DNA from: Baffinella frigidus
Taxonomy: Eukaryota; Cryptophyceae; Cryptomonadales; Baffinellaceae
DNA: 10,000 nucleotides
Direction: 5' to 3'
Assembly (NCBI GenBank): GCA_026770585.1
Contig: MU647199.1
Span: forward strand, 110,593 to 120,592
Shown here: one piece after another, positions 7,401 through 9,983 of the stretch
Numbering within the stretch: position 1 is the first letter of the stretch
Layout of the letters: each line of letters starts with the position of its first letter
Position numbers and translations under genes: made by a program
The notes under the pieces: generated by a model
Seen by the model: the letters and a program-made list of their open reading frames with translations, nothing else
What the model was told of the DNA's origin: nothing
The model's database searches: none

Positions 7401-9238
7401 CCTGGTGGTGGTGTTGATGATGGTTGTGTCACTTGGTTGTCTAGAGCGCCCACAACGAGCCAACCATTAAACCCAAACCCTAAACACTACTGCAAGGTGC
7501 TAGACGGAGACCTCCCGGGGTTATTTAACTGTTGTTTTTGAGTACAGTTTTTGCCGATTGTAAAGAGGCATTTGCCTCATGTTTATTTTGCATGGGGGTT
7601 GGTTGAGGGGTTTTGGGGTGTAGGTTTTGCTCGGTGTGGGTGCTCGAGGCAACCAACTAACCCTAAACCCTGAACCCTGAACCCTAAAGGTTCTAGACGG
7701 AGACTTTCCGGGGCGGTCGGAGGCGATCGGGGAGTGATCGGAGAACCCTAAACCCTGGACATCAAACCTTAAACCTTAAACCGTAAACTCTAAACCCTGA
7801 ACCCTTAAACCCTCAACCCTCAAGGTGCTAGACCGGGACTTTCCGGGGTTTGAGGAAGCGATCGGAGAGCGATTGGAAAACTCTCACCCTTAAACCCTGA
7901 ACCCTAAACCTTAAACCCTGAACCCTAAACCCTAAAGGTGCTGGATGGGGACTTCCCTGGGCGGTTGGAGGCGATTGGAGAGGTGGAGAGACTTGAGGAG
8001 AAGCTTGCCCGCTTGGTTCTACTGAAAAGCCCTACCCCGTAGTTCAAAATCGAGGTGTCTGAGTGAGACACCAAGTGGATTTGAACTACGGGGTTTTCAG
8101 TAGCTGTGTTGAGCACCCACAGCGATCAAACCGTAAACCCTACGCACCACCGACAGGTGCTAGACGGGGACTTTCCGGGGCGGTCGGAGGCGATCGGGGA
8201 GGTGGAGCGACTCGAGGAGAACAGCCCCGCCGGCAGGCTCGTGAACGCCCGCGTGACCGGTCACGCGGACACCGAAGCCAGACGGTCGGTCGTGACTGCC
8301 TTGCGTGTTCCTAGCACCCCCGCTGAAACCCTGAACCCTAAACCCTAAAGGTGCTGGATGGGGACTTCCCTGGGCGGTCGGAGGCGATCGGGGAGGTGGA
8401 GCGACTCGAGGAGAAGCTTGCCCGCGCGCGCGAGACCTTCGAAGCTGGTATCTACCTACCACCATCCGAAGGCGCCAGCGCAAAGCTCCTAGTCGTGTGT
8501 GGCTGCGCCAGGGGGGCTGTGTGCGCGGATGGGGTGATGGTGGAGAGACTCGAGCAGAAGCTGGCTCCCGCGCGCGAGAGACCTTCGAAGCTGGTCCAGA
8601 GTTTAGGGTTTACCTACCACCACCACCGCCACCGCCGCCACCGCCGCCACCACCACCACCACCACCACCACCACCATCACCGCTACCACCACCACCACCA
8701 CCACCACCACCACCACCGCCACCACCACCACCACCACCATCACCACTAAGTTCCTAGCCTTTGTGGGGGCTACTGGTTTAGATGGAGCCAACCGCTCTCA
8801 CGCGTCTCGAGGACAAGCTTGCCCGCGAGCGCGAAACCTTCGAAGCTGGTTCCTACCCACCATCACCACCACCGACCTTCAACCACAATCCGCCACCCCC
8901 AACTTCCAACCCCAAAACCCAAACCCCCAAACCCTAGCTAGACCAGAGAGGATATAACCCCTAACCCCCCACCCCCAAACCCAATAACAGAAAAGATGCT
9001 CCTCGCAACACGGCGCGCCGCCTTATCCAAAGACCTCACGTCTCTCGCCACCTCCCTCGAGGCCCTCATCGACGACGAAACCTCCTCGCTCCAACTCGCG
9101 TCGCTCCCACTCACGTCGCTCCAAATCTCTCCGCTCAAATTCGATAGTGTGTCCAAGGAGGCGGGCGGGGCGCGGTGGGCCGGGGCGATCCGCCTCCTCG
9201 ACTCCGCGCGGTGCGGCCATCCCTCCAGTAGCGAGTAG
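146..9238 (+). CDS. kinesin-family motor protein gene, multi-exon, 5' part outside the window
   Basis: A microtubule motor ATPase of the kinesin superfamily, expected in the cytoplasm or flagellum. Ten exons joined in phase give about 330 residues. In order they carry switch II (VDLAG then SERLSK), helix alpha4 ([18 protein letters not shown]), the [10 protein letters not shown] and [10 protein letters not shown] blocks, the closing motor strand and helix ([19 protein letters not shown]), then about 190 residues of charged, heptad-like stalk and a tail ending SSSE-stop. The motor lies before the coiled coil, so this is an N-terminal-motor kinesin. Proposed exons are 146-173, 1497-1574, 2179-2303, 3297-3359, 4133-4230, 5564-5705, 6449-6529, about 7215-7256, 8351-8447 and 8991-9238. 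Intron phases are 1,1,0,0,2,0,0,0,1. Subfamily cannot be fixed because the P-loop half is missing and the loop 11 region is atypical. The motor assignment is near certain. The choice of exon copy is uncertain for the first exon and for exon H. Confidence 0.9.
174..411. other. intron sequence without a recognisable feature
   Basis: GC-rich intron sequence after the donor at 174, with a poly-C run near 248-260. An open frame continues from exon A through this stretch, but the translation matches no kinesin segment I recognise and would displace the SER block that must follow DLAG. I read it as intron. Confidence 0.5.
412..513 (+). repeat. telomere-like tract (CCCTCAA/CCCTGAA type)
   Basis: About twelve degenerate heptamers, mainly CCCTCAA with CCCTGAA and CCCTAAA at the end. 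The open frame across it encodes the low-complexity pattern TLNPxPS, which is a by-product of the repeat. Confidence 0.85.
600..660 (+). repeat. direct repeat of about 55 bases, shared with 1240-1300
   Basis: GAGCGATGGCTCT followed by a GGA-TTA/CTACAA-like segment and ending ATATGGTGTGAC occurs here and again at about 1240-1300, where it directly follows a truncated exon B copy. It seems to be part of a larger duplicated unit that also carries telomere-like DNA. Confidence 0.6.
680..825 (+). repeat. telomere-like CCCTAAA/CCCTGAA tract
   Basis: Some twenty degenerate heptamers with spacer variation. It ends directly at an ACACAG acceptor-like site followed by an exon B 5' edge at 829. Confidence 0.85.
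829..850 (+). repeat. partial copy 1 of exon B 5' edge (SERLSK)
   Basis: After CACAG, bases 829-850 repeat the first 22 bases of exon B (one base differs) and encode (G)SERLSK plus one base. The copy then diverges. It is a decoy acceptor more than 600 bases upstream of the complete exon. Confidence 0.8.
858..975 (+). repeat. minisatellite of GGTATGGTGTGACTTAA type
   Basis: About seven imperfect units of 13-18 bases built on GGTrTsGTGTGAC with TTAA or TGA spacers. It separates exon B edge copies 1 and 2. Confidence 0.75.
981..1000 (+). repeat. partial copy 2 of exon B 5' edge
   Basis: GGGCAG acceptor-like site, then 20 bases matching the start of exon B with one difference (SERLSK). The flanking CGATGGGCAG recurs at about 1070. 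Confidence 0.8.
1001..1097. other. intron sequence without a recognisable feature
   Basis: Unique-looking intron DNA between an exon B edge copy and the next telomere-like tract. No exon, RNA gene or inverted repeat was recognised. Confidence 0.4.
1098..1175 (+). repeat. telomere-like CCCTAAA tract, the most regular in the window
   Basis: After a few variants, about seven consecutive CCCTAAA units run to an ACCCAG acceptor-like site at 1171-1176. The repeat is on the same strand as most other tracts and abuts a long exon B copy. Confidence 0.9.
1177..1235 (+). pseudogene. long truncated copy of exon B
   Basis: 59 bases that match exon B from its acceptor to KEAA, then break off before the INKSLG end and run into the repeat shared with 600-660. 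Differences from the complete exon are SER to IER, and SKTW to SKAW. It has no donor at the right place, so it cannot replace exon B unless something outside the pattern is used. Confidence 0.8.
1362..1373 (+). repeat. short copy of exon B 5' edge
   Basis: GCTCGGAGAGG repeats the first bases of exon B, but the preceding bases are GCGG instead of CAG, so the acceptor is lost. Confidence 0.55.
1497..1574 (+). CDS. exon B: kinesin switch II helix (SERLSK...INKSLG)
   Basis: Encodes two bases of the shared G, then [25 protein letters not shown] and the first base of G. SER completes DLAGSER, and INKSL is the conserved alpha4 start. Acceptor GGACAG, donor GTACCC, phase 1 in and out. This is the only copy that carries both ends, so it is the working exon. 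The segment between SERLSK and KEA, usually TGAxGxRL in kinesins, reads TWIGDNEMV here, one reason the subfamily is hard to place. Confidence 0.9.
1584..1684 (+). repeat. telomere-like CCCTAGA/CCCTCGA tract
   Basis: Starts just after the donor of exon B and runs about thirteen units, mostly CCCTAGA. It is followed by a broken copy of the exon B end. Confidence 0.85.
1698..1716 (+). repeat. defective copy of exon B 3' edge
   Basis: GCATCAACAAGAGCCTCGG matches the INKSLG end of exon B with one A missing, which shifts the frame. The donor GT is replaced by AA, so this copy has lost its splice site. Confidence 0.75.
1816..1845 (-). repeat. inverted copy of the switch II exon edge
   Basis: On the minus strand this reads GGCAAGATCCACCTCGTCG and on to GACCTCGCTGGT, encoding [10 protein letters not shown]. 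It differs from 146-175 at two positions. The 12 bases upstream and the telomere-like DNA beyond (1859-1911 on +) also match the layout of 100-146, so a whole block was inverted. Confidence 0.85.
1859..1911 (-). repeat. telomere-like tract in opposite orientation (TAGGGTC)
   Basis: AGGGTCT units on the + strand, the reverse complement of the CCCTAGA type at 20-134. It is part of the inverted block with the switch II edge at 1816-1845. Confidence 0.85.
1951..2091 (+). repeat. minisatellite of GTACTGACTG type
   Basis: About fourteen units of roughly 10 bases, mixing GTACTGAGTG, GCACTGACTG and GTACTGACTG. It ends shortly before a small telomere-like patch at 2103-2150. Confidence 0.8.
2179..2303 (+). 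CDS. exon C: kinesin motor core ([10 protein letters not shown]...[10 protein letters not shown]...LGGNSLT)
   Basis: Begins after GGTAG with two bases that complete G, then [34 protein letters not shown] and LGGNSLT: 41 codons, ending in phase 0 at the donor GTCTTT. H-x-P-Y-R-x-S-K-L-T and LGGNS are the alpha4-L12-alpha5 microtubule-binding signature of kinesins, and they fix gene family, strand and frame. No other copy of this exon is visible in the window, unlike most of its neighbours. Confidence 0.95.
2304..2450. repeat. intron start with poly-C and poly-G runs
   Basis: A C run near 2317-2330 and a G run near 2414-2443 are complementary and about 85 bases apart, so they could pair in the transcript. 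Between them TTGATGGTTT is repeated. Homopolymer lengths are prone to sequencing error. Confidence 0.6.
2577..3224 (+). repeat. array of five decoy acceptors and starts of exon D
   Basis: A unit of roughly 50-65 bases is repeated: a CCGCCATTTCCAACCGC-like segment, a pyrimidine-poor spacer, GACGGCAG, then the first 11-24 bases of exon D. Exon D starts are at 2619, 2745, 2897, 3060 and 3202; the true one is at 3297. The copies encode [25 protein letters not shown] and VMLLAATP, so similarity to the true exon rises toward it. The segment with GGCTCAGCACCACTGCGGG is also doubled (about 2678 and 3108). Confidence 0.85.
2631..2675 (-). repeat. short telomere-like patch, inverted orientation
   Basis: TTAGGGTCTAGGGTTTATGG and decayed units follow straight after the first decoy start of exon D. 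It is one of the few patches with the G-rich strand on +. Confidence 0.6.
3297..3359 (+). CDS. exon D: kinesin motor ([21 protein letters not shown])
   Basis: 21 codons in phase 0 after the acceptor [15 protein letters not shown]-x-x-FEETLQT matches the kinesin beta8-alpha6 region, where family members read VM-x-A-x-x-SPAD-x-x-FEETL-x-TL. The donor GTGAGA is strong. An open frame runs on into the purine repeat, but splicing to exon E restores [10 protein letters not shown], the expected next motor segment. Confidence 0.92.
3360..3650 (+). repeat. purine microsatellite with three decoy donors of exon D
   Basis: GAGACA and GA repeats make the + strand almost pure purine. Inside it the last bases of exon D recur three times with donors: 3477-3483 (GTAAGA), 3560-3574 (GTGAGA) and 3633-3653 (GTAGAG). 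The last one spans GAGACGCTCCAGACCGTC, encoding ETLQTV. These look like exon end plus repeat duplicated in tandem. The minus-strand frames rich in LS are shadows of the repeat. Confidence 0.85.
3671..3686. repeat. short AT-rich hairpin
   Basis: TTCAAAT-CA-ATTTGAA, a 7-base stem, in an intron otherwise high in GC. Confidence 0.5.
3837..3980. mobile_element. fold-back (MITE-like) element, 144 bases
   Basis: Outer arms 3837-3866 and 3951-3980 are inverted copies matching at about 26 of 30 bases. In the middle is a perfect 11-base palindrome, ATTCAATTAGG and CCTAATTGAAT around CCT (3912-3936). The element is clearly richer in A and T than its flanks, which suggests an insertion. A 13-base direct repeat CTGGTCTCGTCCC lies outside it at 3702 and 4012. 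No coding capacity, so any mobility would need a partner in trans. Confidence 0.75.
4054..4118 (+). repeat. triple TGTATGCCAACTTAAC repeat before exon E
   Basis: Three copies (4054, 4082, 4103) of a 16-base unit ending in ACTTAAC. The last one lies 14 bases before the acceptor of exon E and is followed by a pyrimidine tract. The unit could hold the branch point, in which case this acceptor has three candidate branch sites. That role is inferred. Confidence 0.65.
4133..4230 (+). CDS. exon E: end of kinesin motor and neck ([10 protein letters not shown]...ELALLR)
   Basis: After a pyrimidine tract and CTGCAG, 32 codons plus two bases read [32 protein letters not shown] and AG. YA-x-RA-x-x-I-x-N closes the kinesin motor core, and the rest starts the coiled coil. 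The reading joins exon F in phase 2 (AG+A gives R, then QEIF). The predicted donor is GC (CTCAG|GCACC) instead of GT. Four more copies lie downstream, one ending at a proper GT (4644). Which copy or copies are spliced is open. Confidence 0.85.
4139..4152 (+). repeat. GC dinucleotide run inside exon E
   Basis: (GC)7 within the YAARARA codons. It is prone to slippage and could shift the frame of this exon; the other exon E copies lack most of it. Confidence 0.5.
4288..4407 (+). repeat. ATAGAT and GA microsatellite
   Basis: Eight or more ATAGAT units, then a long GA run. A shorter GATAGA/GA block follows copy 3 of exon E at about 4905-4952, so microsatellite and exon copy were duplicated together. 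Confidence 0.85.
4483..4643 (+). CDS. exon E copy 2 with fused short copy, possible alternative exon
   Basis: 4483-4565 repeats exon E from RAIKN to LLR with nearly identical codons. The frame stays open through a short insert and into another ELALFR edge (4625-4643) that ends at the canonical donor GTAACC. If spliced from a site near 4483 in place of exon E, it would lose YAARA, so it is probably not the main form. It could serve as an alternative or extended exon. Confidence 0.5.
4728..4862 (+). pseudogene. exon E copy 3, interrupted by an 87-base insert
   Basis: The parts 4728-4744 (DADDLRA region) and 4832-4862 ([10 protein letters not shown]) are exon E halves; the DNA between belongs to no exon. 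The insert holds a perfect 9-base inverted repeat, AAGTCCTCA at 4777-4785 and TGAGGACTT at 4814-4822. It ends CTCAG|GCCTC, a GC junction as in copy 1. Confidence 0.7.
4992..5063 (+). pseudogene. exon E copy 4, diverged but in frame
   Basis: After GGTAG the frame reads [23 protein letters not shown] and K. It follows the exon E reading with about seven substitutions and no stop. The donor position is AAGCC, with no GT or GC, so it probably cannot be spliced at its end. Confidence 0.7.
5080..5283. other. intron sequence with little structure
   Basis: Contains the TCTCGCGCGTTGACGCCAACT repeat at 5123, otherwise unique-looking. Open frames here show no motif I recognise. Confidence 0.4.
5284..5520 (+). 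repeat. two decoy acceptors and starts of exon F
   Basis: A unit with CTGACGCCC, a C-rich tract and CCACAG precedes the exon F start three times: AG at 5302-5303, at 5494-5495 and the true one at 5562-5563. The first copy keeps 8 bases of the exon, the second about 25 (ACAAGCGATCTCCGCTCTGC). All three acceptors look equally good. Confidence 0.8.
5564..5705 (+). CDS. exon F: coiled-coil stalk ([16 protein letters not shown]...AALGQ)
   Basis: One base completing R, then 47 codons: [37 protein letters not shown] and [10 protein letters not shown]. Charged and alanine/leucine rich with heptad-like spacing, as expected just after a kinesin neck. Acceptor CCACAG with a C-rich tract, donor GTGCGG, phase 2 in and 0 out. 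The minus-strand frame across it is a shadow. Confidence 0.85.
5722..5845 (+). repeat. copy of exon F 3' edge flanked by telomere-like patches
   Basis: 5781-5794 repeats CCGCTCTGGGGCAG with the same donor GTGCGGACCT, 89 bases after the true one. CCCTAGA and CCCTACA units follow both edges. A segment like GAGCGCAACGTTGGGAACA is at 5761 and, decayed, at about 5860. Confidence 0.8.
5975..6448 (+). repeat. tandem array of about 130 bases with decoy starts of exon G
   Basis: Three diverged units contain, in part or whole, CGACTTATCCGACTG, GGCGACGAAAACTTGAAACC, a CATxCATAAAC segment and GCGAATTGTGGAGAGCAG. Exon G starts at 6091 (19 bases kept) and 6242 (about 45 bases kept, [16 protein letters not shown]-like), and an empty acceptor lies at 6311. 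The true start follows at 6449. Frames run open through the array, probably because units keep the phase. Confidence 0.8.
6449..6529 (+). CDS. exon G: coiled-coil stalk ([13 protein letters not shown]...SDIMSQ)
   Basis: 27 codons in phase 0: [20 protein letters not shown] then VSDIMSQ, flanked by acceptor GAGCAG and donor GTGTCG. Joins exon F as AALGQ-DAEES. The last 15-20 bases (TTTCGGACATCATGTCCCAG) recur five times downstream, each time continuing into exon H, which shows where the intron between G and H arose. Confidence 0.82.
6536..6699. repeat. near-perfect 42-base inverted repeat around exon H copy 1
   Basis: Arms 6536-6577 and 6658-6699 are reverse complements with one mismatch in 42. 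The 80 bases between are not element-like: they carry GACATCATGTCCCAG and exon H copy 1. The arms could be the right end of one element and the left end of the next, facing each other. An RNA from here would form a strong stem presenting the exon copy in the loop. Confidence 0.9.
6708..6740. repeat. short palindromic CCCTACGGTAGG region
   Basis: CCTAC-GACCCTACGGTAGGCA and CCCGTAGGGG can pair in several ways. Related palindromes CCCTACCGTAGGG (9249) and ACGTAGGGGCC (9362) occur after the gene. Confidence 0.5.
6884..6981 (+). repeat. about 98-base dispersed repeat, copy 1 (pair at 7525-7623)
   Basis: TAGCTGTTGTTTTGAGTGCAG through GGGGTTTTGGGGTTTAGG matches 7525-7623 at roughly 80%. Copy 1 ends at TTTAG, directly before exon G/H copy 4, so the unit supplies an acceptor. 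Shorter relatives lie in tandem at about 7257-7340. Confidence 0.75.
7037..7176. mobile_element. putative inverted-repeat element between exon H copies 4 and 5
   Basis: The ends, CCGCTCAGTGGACTACGAAC at the left and (reverse complement) CCACACGGTGGGCTGCGAGG at the right, are a diverged inverted pair and resemble the 42-base arms at 6536-6577 and 6658-6699. The site between copies 2 and 3 reads GCTAGTTAGGTATTG with no insert; here GCTAG and TTAGGTATTG are parted by about 140 bases. That filled/empty comparison supports an insertion. The inside is AT-rich. Confidence 0.55.
7215..7256 (+). CDS. exon H candidate ([14 protein letters not shown])
   Basis: 14 codons, phase 0 on both sides, between CATGTCCCAG and the donor GTGGGC. 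It is the only H copy with a clear GT donor, and it joins exon G and exon I in frame. The rival reading [17 protein letters not shown] (copies at 6760 and 6996) may be the older form but ends at CAG|TGG with no donor. Exon H is therefore the least secure exon. Confidence 0.45.
7393..7416. repeat. perfect 10-base hairpin
   Basis: CAACACCACC-TGGT-GGTGGTGTTG in the intron before exon I, shortly after a G run at 7373-7382. Confidence 0.6.
7497..7520 (+). repeat. exon I copy 1 (5' edge)
   Basis: After TGCAAG, GTGCTAGACGGAGACCTCCC repeats the start of exon I (VLDGDLP), then passes into the dispersed repeat at 7525. Confidence 0.8.
7525..7623 (+). repeat. dispersed repeat, copy 2 (pair at 6884-6981)
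   Basis: Starts TAACTGTTGTTTTTGAGTAC and ends GGGGTTTTGGGGTGTAGG. It lies between two exon I copies, while copy 1 lies between two exon H copies. Confidence 0.75.
7657..7937 (+). repeat. telomere-like tracts alternating with exon I copies 2 and 3
   Basis: CCCTAAA/CCCTGAA/CCTTAAA blocks at 7657-7688, 7743-7823 and 7886-7937 alternate with exon I 5' parts at 7690-7733 and 7825-7878. Each exon copy follows AAAG or CAAG, so the telomere-like repeat itself supplies the AG of the acceptor. Confidence 0.85.
7938..8012 (+). pseudogene. exon I copy 4, cut by a fold-back insert
   Basis: 75 bases match exon I from VLDGDFPGR to EEKLAR, in frame. The exon then stops abruptly at the fold-back element at 8019-8103 and its ARETFEA end is missing. 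Confidence 0.75.
8019..8103. mobile_element. fold-back element inserted in exon I copy 4
   Basis: Arms at 8019-8050 and 8077-8103 are inverted (CTACTGAAAA and CCCCGTAGTTCAAA shared, the left arm with six extra bases GCCCTA). A second perfect 7-base stem, GGTGTCT and AGACACC around GAGTG (8054-8072), sits at the tip. The whole folds into one long hairpin of about 85 bases with no coding capacity. Confidence 0.8.
8157..8221 (+). pseudogene. exon I copy 5, truncated
   Basis: After CGACAG, 65 bases match exon I to VERLEE, then diverge into AGCCCCGCCGG. A good acceptor but no matching donor. Confidence 0.75.
8323..8350 (+). repeat. telomere-like patch forming the acceptor of exon I
   Basis: ACCCTGAACCCTAAACCCTAAAG runs straight into exon I. 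The final AAAG is the acceptor, so the last repeat unit is part of the splice signal. Confidence 0.75.
8351..8447 (+). CDS. exon I: coiled-coil stalk ([20 protein letters not shown]...FEA)
   Basis: 32 codons plus one base: [20 protein letters not shown] then [12 protein letters not shown]. The second half has clear heptad spacing of hydrophobic and charged residues. Acceptor AAAG, donor GTATCT, phase 0 in and 1 out, joining exon J as EA-E-K. It is the only one of eight copies with both ends complete in this form. The frame stays open beyond the donor into the (CCA)n tract, which I treat as read-through. Confidence 0.8.
8540..8593 (+). pseudogene. exon I copy 7, 3' half with a 2-base shift
   Basis: Repeats [12 protein letters not shown], then has two extra bases (GAGAGACC for GAGACC), which shifts the frame before the GAAGCTG|GT end. 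The donor is intact. Confidence 0.7.
8612..8747 (+). repeat. (CCA)n trinucleotide tract
   Basis: About 45 CCA/CCG/TCA triplets between exon I copies 7 and 8. Depending on frame it would read poly-His or poly-Pro, but no exon assignment reaches it, so it is best taken as an intron microsatellite. Confidence 0.85.
8782..8848 (+). CDS. exon I copy 8, possible alternative exon ([20 protein letters not shown]...)
   Basis: From TTTAG to the donor GTTCCT, 22 codons plus one base: [20 protein letters not shown] then EA. Same phases as exon I (0 in, 1 out) with the same FEA end but a different N-terminal part. It could replace exon I in the message but could not be joined after it in frame. Acceptor and donor both look good. 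Confidence 0.5.
8876..8985 (+). repeat. decayed telomere-like tract
   Basis: CAACCCC, CCAAACCC and CCCTAAC variants up to the acceptor of exon J at 8989-8990. More decayed than the other tracts. Confidence 0.6.
8991..9238 (+). CDS. exon J: terminal exon, tail and stop codon
   Basis: Two bases complete E, then K and an 80-residue open frame to TAG at 9236-9238. It begins [20 protein letters not shown], continues as a serine/leucine-rich stretch with an internal short repeat ([15 protein letters not shown]) and ends with the [18 protein letters not shown] segment and HPSSSE. Acceptor AACAG. Clean join to exon I and absence of a donor before the stop support a last exon. The segment encoding [15 protein letters not shown] is repeated four times after the gene, so the stop may itself lie in duplicated DNA. 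No tail domain was recognised. Confidence 0.75.
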
Positions 9239-9370
9239 GCTCACACGCCCTACCGTAGGGCCCTAGGACCTGCCGGGGACCTCAGGGGGTATATTTGGAC
9301 CCCCTTGCCACTTAAGGGATAGCGTGATTGGCGAGTATCCGCATACTCTGTTGATAGGCCATACGTAGGG
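9239..9370. other. 3' flank with short palindromes
   Basis: Contains CCCTACCGTAGGG (9249-9261), GGGGG and CCCCC about 10 bases apart (near 9284-9304), and a perfect 6-base hairpin GAGTAT-CCGC-ATACTC at 9333-9348. These may act in 3' processing or be remnants of elements. No certain poly(A) signal was seen. Confidence 0.4.
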
Positions 9371-9371
9371 G

Positions 9372-9394
9372 CCTCGTCTCCGCGAGGTGCGGCT
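9372..9394 (+). repeat. copy 1 of exon J segment, degenerate
   Basis: GCCTCGTCTCCGCGAGGTGCGGC resembles 9192-9214 in exon J (LLDSARCG) with several changes and directly precedes the first terminal-inverted-repeat element. Confidence 0.6.
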
Positions 9395-9397
9395 CTA

Positions 9398-9523
9398 CAC
9401 TCAGAAGGCTACAGACAACGGATAATTCTAGATTTAGGATCCGTTTCTTCTCACTGTACCGGGGATGGTCACGTACCCCCCCCCGATATCCGGGGAATTT
9501 GGGTCACCATAGCCTTTTGAGTG
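9398..9523. mobile_element. MITE-like element, copy 1 (126 bases)
   Basis: Ends CACTCAGAAGGCTA (9398-9411) and TAGCCTTTTGAGTG (9510-9523) are inverted copies with one mismatch. The inside shares GGTCACGTACCCC, a GGGG-A-TTTGG segment and TCACCATAGCC with the copy at 9838-9957. The two differ most in the AT-rich centre. No target-site duplication is obvious. Non-coding, so a non-autonomous DNA element is inferred. Confidence 0.8.
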
Positions 9524-9564
9524 GGCTGGCGCGATCCGCCTCCTCGACTCCGCGCGGTGCGGCT
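9521..9564 (+). repeat. copy 2 of exon J segment
   Basis: GTGGGCTGGCGCGATCCGCC and on to GGTGCGGCT, nearly identical to 9172-9214. It is followed by GAAATTTGATAGTG, an echo of exon J AAATTCGATAGTG (9137-9149), in changed order. Confidence 0.8.
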
Positions 9565-9614
9565 ATAGCGAAATTTGATAGTGAAGCCCCCCAAAGTTAA
9601 TCTTGTAAAGCAAC

Positions 9615-9716
9615 TTGTGCTGGTACAAATTGTAAAGCAAAGGCCAATTAAAACTAGAAATAGTTCCAATTCTTTTTTAAACGAGGTCTCGTTTTATAAT
9701 TTGTACCAAGAACTAG
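9615..9716. mobile_element. AT-rich fold-back element
   Basis: GGTACAAATT at 9622-9631 and AATTTGTACC at 9698-9707 are perfect inverted copies, with similarity continuing several bases on both sides. A second palindrome AAACGAG-GT-CTCGTTT sits at 9679-9694. Sharp drop in GC against both flanks. Confidence 0.7.
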
Positions 9717-9724
9717 AATTTCGG

Positions 9725-9762
9725 TAGAATCCAGGTTGAATCCCGTTAGAATCCAGGTTGAG
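9725..9762 (+). repeat. 22-base tandem repeat, two units
   Basis: TAGAATCCAGGTTGA occurs at 9725 and 9747, 22 bases apart, between the fold-back and the next exon J copy. Confidence 0.7.
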
Positions 9763-9780
9763 TTACTGTACACGATTAAG

Positions 9781-9837
9781 TGGCGGGGCGCGTTGGGCTG
9801 GGGCGATCCGCCTGCTCGACTCCGCGCGGTGCGGCTC
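9781..9837 (+). repeat. copy 3 of exon J segment
   Basis: TGGCGGGGCGCGTTGGGCTG and on to GTGCGGCTC matches 9158-9214 with few changes ([17 protein letters not shown]). It runs directly into the second MITE-like element. Confidence 0.8.
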
Positions 9838-9957
9838 CACTCAGAAGGCTACAGAGAGATTGAAGGCTACAGATGGATTTGGATTGCACCGGAAATGGTC
9901 ACGTACCCCACCACCCCCGATGACTGGGGAGTTTGGATCACCATAGCCTTCTGAGTG
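9838..9957. mobile_element. MITE-like element, copy 2 (120 bases)
   Basis: Ends CACTCAGAAGGCTA (9838-9851) and TAGCCTTCTGAGTG (9944-9957) are perfect inverted copies over 14 bases. Same family as 9398-9523. Inside, GAAGGCTACAGA is repeated at about 9863. Both copies follow ...GTGCGGCTC from an exon J copy, so either the insertion site is shared or element and exon piece were duplicated as one unit. Confidence 0.8.
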
Positions 9958-9983
9958 GGGCCATACCACCAGCAACACGAAAC

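Noticed and set aside
8351-8749. 132-residue frame ending in poly-His
   Set aside because: Its first 32 residues are exon I; the rest reads through the donor into intron DNA and the (CCA)n tract. Kinesin joining to exon J is in phase only if the donor at 8448 is used.
9023-9244. Minus-strand frame with [17 protein letters not shown] pattern
   Set aside because: Antisense of the small internal repeat in exon J; the + frame connects in phase to exon I and has a proper acceptor.
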